From Owenia fusiformis (taxonomy: Eukaryota > Annelida > Polychaeta > Sabellida > Oweniidae): 64,000 nt of DNA. Position 1 is the first letter of the stretch. Every line of letters starts with the position of its first letter. Location of the stretch: the NCBI GenBank assembly GCA_903813345.2, contig CAIIXF020000010.1:11214349-11278348 (forward strand), written 5' to 3'. A model generated the notes under the pieces. The model searched no databases, had not been told where the DNA came from, and was given only the letters and a program-made list of their open reading frames with translations. This document shows, in pieces, positions 44,122 to 54,820 of the stretch. The position numbers and the translations under genes were made by a program.

Positions 44122-47100
44122 TTAGTTCCTGCAGAAAGGCGCCTCATCATTAGTATCCAGGTAGAATTTGCCTCTACCGGGAGAGTTGGTGGATTTCCAG
44201 CCCATAAACTGGCAAGAACTTCCCGGAACACATCGGTTGCATAAACCCTGAAACGCAAATTTGAGTCTGGTGTAAATCGGGCCATCTCATTAAAGTCAAT
44301 TAAAAATGTGCACGTAAATGATTAAAATATGACCTAAACAACACAAAAGGTGATTCGTGAAACACAATTCCCAATAAAATAAAAGTAGAAATTCTAACAA
44401 ATTAAATGACGGATCGAGCTGTCTCATACAGCTATCATATCACAATTTACAACACATCACATCATAACATAGCAAATATAACGATAATACTCACGTCCTC
44501 TCCATCATCTATATCTTGACAGGGGTTTGATGTAAACTGACAGCCAGAATTGATGGATTCTGTGAAATACATGTAGGCTCTGGCGTGACTGCAGGCTACC
44601 CACGCATCGACGTCTAAAAGTAGGAATGATTTGTGTTATAATGAAAAATGCAGTTCAGGAACATCGAGTTTGGAAATTCTTGAAAGGTGCCTGGAGTCCC
44701 GATGTCGCTGATACATTGGTTCTTCTTTTCCATTTTCTTTATGATCCATGTTGACTAAAACCCCATGAATACGGTTTATACAGTACTTAATTAATAAATA
44801 ATAATTGTGCCACTGTGTAAATCCAACAATGGATATGAGACGAATATTACTGTGGACACATATCTTTATACACCATTTGTGGTCTGACCATAAGGATAGT
44901 CCACAATTTGGTACAGTCCAGAATGTGTTCTTTGGGAAGAACTAATCAATGCAAATTGTCGAGAATATTCACCTTGTCTTTTGGCGCGATTATCGTGTAC
45001 GTTGTATGTAAGTCCGCACCCTGGTTGTGCGCCACCTCCGTTGGGATAGAAATCAACGTGGCCACTAGGTGTTCCAATGCCTACAAAATGATAGATACCA
45101 TAGTAGCATATATGCCAATGAATGCTTTCATTTGTGGGTTGTAATATGATAACGATTATGTAAGTAGGGTTCCTAATTAGTTGTAAAACGTTTCTGTGCT
45201 ATAACGCACAGCTGAAAGGAAAAGGACCAAAAACTGTAAAGAAACCCAGCAAGAAAAGTATTCAAATTCCAACCGTAACCTGTCATAAGAACAATAGAGT
45301 ATCCAAAAACCATGACCTAACGTGAAAAGAAATAATGCCTAACATCCCCCTTTCCCTCCAAACGAGAGTCAATATCACAATCCAGGACCACAACACCAAG
45401 GCACATTTTCATACTGAAGCCAATACAAAACATGTTGAAGAAAAATTGAAAGCCAATACTCATAACGTCAAACAAAGTTGTAGATACTAGTATTCATAAA
45501 GGGTGGAGCATTCAGTCTAAAATGATGTGGGATAGATGAAATACCCGGGGCTTAGTTGTATGCCAAACGAAACGAAAAACGGCACGACATCCGGGGCTTT
45601 GTTTGGTCTTCATTAGACAATATACATGTATAGAGGGGTAGGTTTTCTTTACTTCCTGCGAAAGCTATTTGGATTTTGATATAATAGCTTTCCCACGGAG
45701 CATTTGGACAGCTCAATGATCGTGACCTTTGAAATCGAATTAAGTCGATCCGCGGCTTACTTTTGGTCTCTAACTGTGTCTTGCATCAGTATCATCAATC
45801 CGTGTAAGTATTGGAGCGCTGGAGTACTTCTTTTTCGATCAAGACTTGTAATTGTTAGTCGAGTGAATCGTTTTACTGCCAAATTCCAATATGGCGGTTT
45901 CTGCTCGGACATTTTCGTAAATCTCCGGAGGTTGTCCGAACCTAACTAATTCTCAAAATTTCGTTCGTTGCGTATCTCGCATCTAGCAAACCGCCATATT
46001 GGAAATAGGTCTGTAAAACTTTAACTCGATGAACAATTTACAAGTCTTGATCGAAAAAGAAGTACTCCAGCGCTCCAATACTTACACGGATTGATGTAAG
46101 ACACAGTTAGAGACCAAAAGTAAGCCGCGGATCGACTTAATTCAATTTCAAAGGTCACTATTGATGAGCTGTTCACTTCTCCGTTTGAGAGCCATAAGTT
46201 TCAAAATCTAACATGGCTCTCGAAGTGAGTAAGGTTTTCTCAGACCTAGGTACCTTTTTCTGTACCGTTTTGCGGTTATTTTACTCTATAGCATTGGAAT
46301 ATGTTCACATCATGAGCTACATAATTGATTAACTTAAATATATGACATGTAAAAACGGCTTGATACGAACAGAATAAACAGCGATTGTGTTTTCTCACAG
46401 TCAGTGTTACCCCTCCCCCTTACCCATCTCGATCTATAGCGCGGTATAAGGTGACCTGATTATGCAAATGAGAAAACCCCATTGGTTTCTAGGTGGTACA
46501 ATCAAATCTGACGCGGACAATCTTCGTTTTAACTGTTGTTTTTGATTGGTTCGTGAACGAAATTCACTTAACTATAGAAAATATGTTACGTTATAAGGAT
46601 AGATTGTTTTTACTAACCAATCATCAACATTTGCTGACATATTCAGCCCTGGACTTTATGTCCAAAGGGGGGTAAGACACATCGTCAGAATAAATTTCAA
46701 GTTCTCACACCCCTTATATCATGTTTATTGGCTAATTCAAATCGGATGCGGTAAAAACCGAACGCCAATTTGCGAACGTTCCTGGTATTACGTTCGCCCT
46801 TGATCCGGTCTCGGAGTGCAGAGGCAATTCAAAGAGTCAAAATCCATTCGCAAAGCCGTTGCCATAGTCCATAAAACACAAGAATTCACAATGGTCATCA
46901 GGAGAAAACTATGGCTGGTTTCGATCCCCATTTCTCTAATTTTAACCCTACTTTCAATGTTTTCATTTGAGGGTTACCGTCTTACATTTCATCTTTATAT
47001 CCTAAAAGAGTTAACTCTTACCGAGTAGAACGACTGCACCTCTGCCATTAGAATGAATGACATCAACGAAGGTGGCGTCCCTCTCAGTGAGTCTTACTGC

Positions 47101-49423
47101 TGGTGTCGTGTCGGCAAACCAAGGACCAGCTGGATCAAGACCTAACGAAGCATAACGAAATGGACGAATGTATCACAAAACAGCTAATGGGGAGCTGTTC
47201 AGCTATATGTTTTAGGATAAGTTGTACTTTGATCACGATCAGTTATTTAATGAAAAATCTAAAATGTGAATAGGCTTGCATTTTTGGTACCTGATATTCG
47301 ACCTAACCGCTGATTTCTAGCAGCCAACCATTTGCCCATATATCCACAAGTCTGCGCGCCGAGACTGTGTCCGATGCAGTGAACATTGGCGATATTTACT
47401 CCGATTGCAGAGTTTTGCATGTAGGCATACATAAGTTGAGCCGCTGCGGCTCCAACTACACGTGTGTTTGACGCGGCTTGGGGATAATCCAGCCCGGGAA
47501 TGTCGGGACTAGCACCGTTTGTCCAGTCGAGTTTTATCACATTATAATCACCCTACATCGTGTTTAAATATCAAAACATTCATGGTCTTAGAAATAAAAT
47601 ATTTAAATGAAAAAAAACTCAATGAATTTGTTCAATATTTAAAAATGATACGTATGATAATAATGATGGTAAGGTGATAATAATCTACTTACATTTTGCA
47701 GGAGCTGGCGTCTCATGTTTGCAATCCATTCAAAGTCGGTAGATGTTAGATAACCATGAATAATAAACATGGTTCGTCTAGAGGCTCGGAAGTTGCGCCT
47801 AGTGAGAAAGAAATAGTAACATTATAAATATGATGGCATGTGAGCCCATTTGGATAGAAGTTCCATTCTATTGAGAGAGAAATAGTAACCTCATAAAGAT
47901 GGTTGTCTCGGAAGCTATTTGGAAGTTGCGTCTATTGAAACAGAAATAGTAACATTATAAATATGATGGTATTGGACACTTGGAAGTTGCGCCTAGTGAG
48001 ACAGAAATAGTGGCATTATAAATATGATGGTATTGGACACTTGGAAGGTACGCCTAGTGAAACAGAATTAAATAGTAGCATTATAAATATGATGGTATTG
48101 GACACTTTGAAGTTGCGCCTAGTGAGACAGAAATAGTAACATTATAAATATGATGGTATTGGAGGCCACTTGGAAGTTGCGTCTAGTGAGACAGAAATAG
48201 TAACATGATCTTCCGGGAGGCTCAGGGGCGTAGCCAGGTTTCAATCGGGGGCGGGGCTTGGATTTATTTTGAATGCTAGAAGCTTTAAATAAAAATACCT
48301 TTTAAGCTCTTTTCTTCTATAATCTAATGATTCTATTGGGGGGGGGGGGGGTGCTTGATCTCGGATCGAGGTACTTGAATAGTTGGTGTCAGCTCGTGTA
48401 GAAACATATTTGACTTACCCAGGGTTTTCGGGTGTAATATCCTCTTTTGTGTCTGGGTTATTTCTTGTAAACAGCTCAAACTTATAGTTGATTTGACTGG
48501 GTGACTGTGGAAGTTCACGATCATCGAATGGAGGATTGTCGTTGAAGCATCCTAGTGCCCCATAACACACTTCCTCGCCTCTACAACAGTGAATACTCTT
48601 GAAATAGCTTAATCTTTTGATTTGCAAAACAATTTTTTCAAAAGCATTGATTTGTGTCGACCACTTGCCTCCGTTTAAGGGATAATCCCAATATCCTGAA
48701 CCGACTATAGGATAATATATTTATTCCATACCAATCTTGGTCATCTGGTTCGCTTAATAAGATGATATATGTCTTCATGTAATCACTTTGTATAAAACAG
48801 AATTAGACTTCGTCTCGTTCCAATACGGAATTTCTCAAGCAGAATATATCCTGCACTTCAAATCATTCAATGACTTATATGATTTTTTGTTACAAATTGA
48901 AGAAATAGGAAAACCTATTCTGAGGACTTTTTGCCTTCCTTCGACGCCATTTTTATTGTAGGCAATTTTTCAAAATGCGCTGCTCGTTCAGTTTTGATAT
49001 TTGTTTGAATTGGGGACATTTTGTGAAATTTTCAGGGGGTAATTTTGGTTTTTCACTTACTATTCCTCAAAATATTTATCCTAAAATACTATTTTGTCAT
49101 TTTTTTTTTATCAAACTTCAGTTTGTATCGTAATATAGTATTTATAATGATATCATACCATATAAACCTATGAAACAAAAGGAATGACTTGTCAGGGCTA
49201 GTTTGAAAATTTCAGTCTTGCACATGCTCAAATTTTCTGTTCACTCTTAGTTCACCCTAAATTTAAAAATTTCTATTTTTCAATCCCAAAAGGTCGACTA
49301 ATTAAAGCTGACGAATCTTTTTCTATGGAGAACACCAATTGTTGAAAGGTTAAGTAAGATCAGTGAAACTTACAATGCAAAAGTAGCACAAAGCGCTAAT
49401 CCCAAAATGCACAAAATTGCCAT
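44122..49423 (-). CDS. Secreted pancreatic-type lipase B (no PLAT domain)
   Basis: Eight minus-strand exons (49374-49423, 48419-48580, 47693-47798, 47291-47552, 47022-47141, 44973-45080, 44495-44613, 44122-44247) give 350 aa, with the same phases as lipase A and one extra codon in exon 4 (MQNSAIG). The signal peptide is MAILCILGLALCATFAL. The triad is Ser169 (GHSLG), Asp196 (GLDPAGP) and His279 (ACSH). The protein ends KFYLDTNDEAPFCRN without a PLAT domain. Differences from A are modest (for example FADTTPAV for FAGDPPSV, GIGTPSGH for GIGDPSGH) and no breaks are seen, so both copies look functional. The predicted role is extracellular hydrolysis of triglycerides or related lipids. The gene is shorter than A because its intron arrays are smaller. 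A transposon of 1.05 kb sits 185 bp upstream of the ATG. Confidence 0.93.
45650..46250. repeat. Large foldback element in lipase B intron
   Basis: Arms at about 45650-45905 and 45985-46250 are reverse complements through CCGCGGCTTACTTTTGGTCT, CAATCCGTGTAAGTATTGGA, GCGCTGGAGTACTTC and CCAATATGGCGGTTT. The spacer is about 80 bp. It is not present in the matching intron of lipase A, so it inserted after the duplication or was lost from A. Confidence 0.85.
47787..48215. repeat. Splice-site-containing minisatellite, lipase B
   Basis: About seven units with GGAAGTTGCGCCTAGTGAGA and ATTATAAATATGATGGTATT, starting from the true exon 3 boundary (47798). The unit order near the exon, including the long CATTTGGATAGAAGTTCC variant, is the same as in lipase A, so the array predates the duplication. 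Confidence 0.88.
48228..48355. repeat. Fragment related to the 35559-36444 foldback
   Basis: GGGCGTAGCCAGG, a GAATGCTAGAAGCTT block and a G run match pieces of the arms at 35.7-35.9 kb. Only one arm's worth is present. Confidence 0.5.
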
Positions 49424-49608
49424 TTTGCGAAACTCGCTGTTGTCTCGTCGGTGTCGTCGCCGAACTGAGCTTCAATACCATGGCAATCGGTCTTATTATC
49501 TCGCCATTGGCTGGAGTTGGTCTCATTTGTCATGTCGAGGGCGTGTACGCATGTGTCAGGGTTTACATTTATTGGAGAACAAAGCACACCTTTTTTCTTT
49601 CATGTATA

Positions 49609-50663
49609 CGAGGGTTGTCCCAGAAGTAATGCACTATATGCTCTAACTTTCTTTTATATTCTTCAATTCAGCTGAAATTTTGTGTATATAACAATTGAAG
49701 TTTTATCTATTATATCCTGAAGTTTAAGCATCCAACATTAATATTAAGTCTTAATATGGTTGCTATAACAACATGGGGGTAGGGGTGGGCGGGGCAGGTA
49801 CCAATTTTTCTAATTATGAAAAGATCTAAAGTGTTATTTTATTAATATTTCTTTCCTTTAAATGGTCAAAATGTTTGGGAAATTGTTAAATTTATTCAGC
49901 ATGATGTTAACCAAGTACGAATAATGACATTTAGCACTGTGATGTCATAATACCACATTTCAATAGTCACGAATTCAAATACAGTCACAGTCAAGAAATT
50001 GCAAAAATGGCTGCAATTCTCACCAGATAACAGAAGGCCTTGCGTTTGGTGGCCTAATTTCAAGCTACACTTTGACTCAAAGCCACGCAAAACAATGCTA
50101 CCATGAAGAAAGTATATAAGGAGTATATACCAGTTAGAACTACAATTATGGGGTGGCAGAAGAGATTTAAAAGAGACAATTTGACTCCAAACATGGGAGG
50201 CAAAAACTCCACAAGTCAGTCAGTGGAAGAAATTGCCGAGAGTGTTTGACCTGAAAGGCATCAAAAGTACATAACATACAAAGGGCAATATTTTGAGAAA
50301 ATGTGAAATGGGACACTGTGCAATTTACATTCATTAAATCTAGGATGTGCTCATAATAATTTAGTATCTTAAAATGTATTTTTGAGCATACTTCTTATAG
50401 CTACACCAAATGGTATTTGTTGATTAATTATTTCATATTTTCAATTTTTTATTCCTTTTGACGTGACTGTATAACCTGCCCCGCCCTACCCTGACTCACC
50501 AACTTGATTTTATTATAACATCAATATAGTTTTATCAGTCAACATGAAACTTTTTAGAATAATCAAAATGTCTCTAAGGAACATTTACTGACAATTTCAT
50601 GGAAAAATATCAATTACTGATAAAGTTAGAGCATATAGTGCATTACTTCTGGGACAACCCTCG
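49609..50663. mobile_element. Degenerate mariner-type element upstream of lipase B
   Basis: Inverted ends of about 45 bp starting CGAGGGTTGTCCCAGAAGTA, flanked by TA. The CGAGGG end is like that of the intact mariner at 18721-19957. A short remnant (GWQKRFKRDNLTPNMGGKN) near 50148-50204 suggests a former coding region; no full transposase remains. It lies 185 bp upstream of the lipase B start codon and may contribute to or separate its promoter. Confidence 0.8.
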
Positions 50664-50734
50664 TACGCTATCATTAGTGCATATATATAACCTGTATTTT
50701 GTCCTGGATTCTGGCCAGAGGTTTGAAACATTGA

Positions 50735-52560
50735 TACAGAGTGACCCTAGAATTGAGCGTCTCTCTCGATTCCCACGTGAGTGAGTTAGGGAATTATTTC
50801 GTCTCTTTCTCAGGAATATTAAAAAACTCCAAAACATGTTCTCGTTATCAAAATCACACCTGGTCATTATTAAATAAACACGCAGTGTACCTACGACTCG
50901 ATATTCGACGTTGACGTTGATCCACGACAACATTAAAAATGTATTATTTTCTGACATTATAACTGACTATAAATCCATAGTCAGCAATTCAAAAGATTCG
51001 AACTAATATTTTGATCACGTCTTGTGTGTTTTGAAATTCTTAATTTTGTAATAACGGCGTGACTCCATATCTGGCAGAATATCGACATGGAACCCTGGGA
51101 GCCAATCCTCCTTGGTAGGAATGGCCTTTTTGTTGTTTTAATCGAATTGCTGGTAGAAAAATCGAGAATTAGGTGTTCTTTACGAAATCTCTGTCATGAC
51201 CTTGAACTTTAAATCTACATTTATAATGCTTTTGTCTCATTTTGTATGTAACAAATGTTCGACTACTCTTGCATGCGTTTAACAAATATTTGATAAATCT
51301 TACAAGGTTAGATAACCTACATGTTAACAAACGGTGTTTCTCATGATTGTTTCTATTTCAGTAACATCACCCGAGGAACTTAATAAATAGGTAATAGGCC
51401 ATACTAATAGTTCATGAATAGGGTGTGCCAAAATCAAAGTATCAAATGTAGTTGGATTTTCTATATGCAGGGTGTGCCCAGATTTTTGTAACGTTTTAAA
51501 AGGCTAGAAAAGTATCATAACATTACTGTACTGACATTAAGAGAAACTTAAGGAGAGGCATATTTTACCATTCAAATATTTAAGCTTATACTGACTTCAA
51601 ATTTTTTTGTCATATCTTTGGACATCAATGGTAAATTGTTCATGTGTCTGAGATTTACTGTTTTTTTCTGAAAATGTGACTGTCTGCGATTTTATGTGAT
51701 CACCAATAACACATTCATTATCTATTAATTATTTATTAAACGCATGTTCAATGCATCCGCCTTTCATCTTCACTATCACACATTGACGAGGGCGGAACTG
51801 GTCAATGGCGTGCTGTAGTGGTTTTTGTGGTAGTTCTCTCCACTTCTCTTGCAGAACTTCTTTTAGTTGATCAATAGTTTGTGGGGGATTACTATTAACT
51901 GCAATAAGCTGCTCCAGGTGCCTCAATGTGTGATAGTCACAGGAGTTGGCATCTAGTGTATTGGGCGGCCATTCATCAGGACTGATGAATCGAGAGGTAT
52001 TCTCCTCAAACACCAGATATTGTGACTTTTTCCCGATGGCTGGGAGTGCTATCTTGTTGGAATATGTAATCACATGGTGCTAAAGGAGTCCTCATTCTTG
52101 GCAGATGTCCCTTTTAAGAAACATTTTGAATGTAATATTCGAAGTCAACCTTACATCCTTTTTATACTAAAAGCAGATTTCGTGAACATAATGAATTTAT
52201 TGTTGATCACATAAAATCATAGGAAGTCACATTTTCTAGGAAAAATAGTAAATCTCGGACACAAGAAGGATTTACCATTGATATTCAAAGATCTGACAAA
52301 AAAATTGAAGTGAGTATTAGTATTCGAATGGTAAAATATGCTCTCATTAAGTTTCTGTAGATAAATTTTTATGTCATTAACATAAAGTTCATCTTTCTAG
52401 CCTTTTAAAAAGTTGCATTTTTTTGGCACACCCTTTATCTTGCTCCAAATATAAATGTAAGTTTCATGTCCTAACTTCAGAGGCAGCCTGTATCCGATCT
52501 GACACACATAGTTTAGTGCTCCTGTACTTAGATAAGATTGTACAATTTAGGTCAGACTAT
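50735..52560. repeat. Second copy of the 40.3-kb repeat, split by a transposon
   Basis: The left part 50735-51465 and right part 52440-52560 match 40340-40835 in order. The transposon at 51468-52436 sits between them. The remaining DNA up to 52580 is the 3' flank of the receptor gene. Confidence 0.6.
51468..52436 (-). mobile_element. Internally deleted mariner-type transposon
   Basis: The ends are inverted: AGGGTGTGCC, a T- or A-rich block, then GTTTTAAAAGGCTAGAAA at the left, with the inverse CTAGCCTTTTAAAAAGTTGC and GGCACACCCT at the right. The minus frame 51729-52073 encodes the transposase C-terminus: WPPNTLDANSCDYHTL, LPQKPLQHAIDQFRPRQCVI and GCIEHAFNK. The N-terminal and first catalytic parts are absent, so it is non-autonomous. 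Confidence 0.8.
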
Positions 52561-52580
52561 ACTACTGAATATCCTTATAT

Positions 52581-54820
52581 TCAAGTCCAATTAAGACATT
52601 CTCCGCCCAAACATCCTCCAGCTCCATCATTTACCATCTCCCCTCCAATAACATAAACATCAACATTGGGTTGAAAAAACGACGTAACATTGTCGTAAGT
52701 ACTGTTCAAATCGGACATTGGAGGGGTGCAGTTGCAGGCGCATTGGACAGCACGGATGAATGGATTGAAACCTGTTTGGAGAGTCATCATCGCAATGATG
52801 TAACCCGTCACAGCGATGAATATCTGGAATAATATTACATCAAATTTCAAACAAATCTCAAAAATCGATGTTGACATGTTGGTGCCTCTGTCTCAAAGCC
52901 GTTTGTGTATGTGCATGTTGTGCACCTTTCTTGAGTGTTGAGCAATCATTAGGTGATGAGGCCAATCTAGTGAAAAATGCGTACCAAAATGTTTTCGCAC
53001 ATTGTCTTTTAGGGTTAGGAATTTATATTTAGCCTATATGTATGTTACTAAGTTTGGTATAAGACCCAACTTTAAGAAGAGAACTTACCGAGGTAGTGGT
53101 ATCTCTTGTAATAGTAAACAACTGCCACCCAGTGAAACCTATTGCACCCGTCAATTTATAGATAAACACTCGAATCTAAAAAGTAAAAGGAAAATGTTTT
53201 TTATTGTTTATGTATTTCCACAGAAATCCAAGGAATATATGATTCATTGAATGAAAACTGATTTTTTATGCAGATACTGTGGTGTAGGATATATGAAGTC
53301 ATTCAAAGTCGTATACATAAGGATTGGTTCGTGGGGTTCTTTGGTTAGACATGAACACAAAAAGGGTTTAATATGTTTACCTGTACCATCTTGTCAGAAG
53401 GAAGATTATCTTGGTCCAACATCCTCATCTCATGAAGTTCATCCAAAGGAGCGGTACCCTAAATAAAAATACAACGTGACAGCATGCTGCATCAAGTATA
53501 GAAAATAATTACGCGGAGCATTTTCAAAAAAGAGGTCTTCGAGGATCGAATTGTTAAATATATACCTGTGATTTTACTACTTTTAGATGTAGATGGAAAT
53601 TGATCAAATATTGTACTCACGGCCTCATTTAACAATGTTGCGGCGACGGTGACGGTGTAAAGACGAAATATTGCAGCCAAGAGCAACCACAATTGTAACA
53701 AAGGAAGCGTCAAAGAATCTCCAAATTGATCAAAGATCAGGTTGAACGTAAGAAGGCAAGCAGCGGGGACGTCTGTGACGTATACAATAAGAGTATGGAG
53801 ATTAAATATATCGTCCCCTGTCACAACCAAACCACAGATGCGAAGATGCTCACGTCTATGTTCCTCAATATTGCCAGAATATTCACCGTTTACTGATGTC
53901 GTGTTCTTAAATTTTTCAAAAAATAAATTGAATTCCTTTTTGAGAACGAGGCAGAATGTGACCATGAGTGACATGGAGAACGAGTAGGCACAAGATGCAA
54001 AGAAAGTCAAGATGATGTAAATAACTCGGAACCAAACAGGAGCCTCTTGTCCCCTGTAAAAAGGAGTCAGTTCAAGTTCTGTATATTGACTGTTTGGCGT
54101 ATTGAACCATACCGCAATGAAGATCACATTTACTATGACTAGAATTGCCGCTATCACACAGTAAACGATTGACCATTTTCTAATGTAGTTTCTGTATGGC
54201 AACAGGATGCGATCTTTCATCATTTTATGGCATCTTTCAAAGAAGTTTGGAACATTTCTTGCTGCGAAAAATGAACATGTCGAAGCAGCGGCTACCTGGA
54301 ACCACCATATGTGTCTTGCAATTTTGAAAAATAGTTTTTCGCCGTACCAAGCGTCAGTTTCATAGACCGTGAAAAACCTAATGACGCTGGCCCACAGAAT
54401 GAGCATCAAAATAATTGAGTAGAGCATAGATGGTGTAATAATCTGACTGCGTCCTTGCCATTCACGGGTGTGGAAGAGCCCCAGACATTTCATCAAAAAT
54501 AACAATGGTCGTATAGCAACGTACAAGGAGTCCGAGACATGTTTGAAGTTCGTCCCTTGCGTTGCTTTAACGTCTGCTGAATATAATTGTCCAATGTACA
54601 TATCCCCAACGTCGCCATACTGTACTGACATTTTCCTCTCTTTTTGTTTTGAAGTTTGTTCAAGAGTTTTTGACCTTTGTTTCACAACGTTGTCGTCGAT
54701 CTCGATATCAGTACCTCCGACAGTTACCGAAGAACGCCGACGATTTTGCCGAGCTGCTTGGAACAGCCTGGAATCGGAATCGATGCGTCCATTCTGTCCA
54801 TCTTCTGATGACGTCATCAT
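52581..54820 (-). CDS. Gustatory-receptor-like seven-helix protein 1
   Basis: Four minus-strand exons (53621-54820, 53381-53458, 53089-53175, 52581-52823) encode 535 aa, and all three introns are phase 0. After a basic, Ser-rich N-terminus of about 110 residues comes AIRPLLFLMKCLGLFHTREW, the N-terminal signature of the animal gustatory receptor-like (Gr/GRL) family, then seven hydrophobic segments: ITPSMLYSIILMLILWASVI, the HIWWFQVAAASTCSFF region, IVYCVIAAILVIVNVIFIAV, VIYIILTFFASCAYSFSMSL, the VPAACLLTFNLIF region, the LLQLWLLLAAIFRL region and the C-terminal IFIAVTGYIIAMMTL. Three phase-0 introns near the C-terminus are a known trait of the insect Gr superfamily. The C-terminal tail after TM7 is Cys-rich (CACNCTPPM) and long. 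The family has an intracellular N-terminus and forms ligand-gated cation channels in insects; the ligand here is unknown. Divergent paralogue at 60127-63983. Confidence 0.85.
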
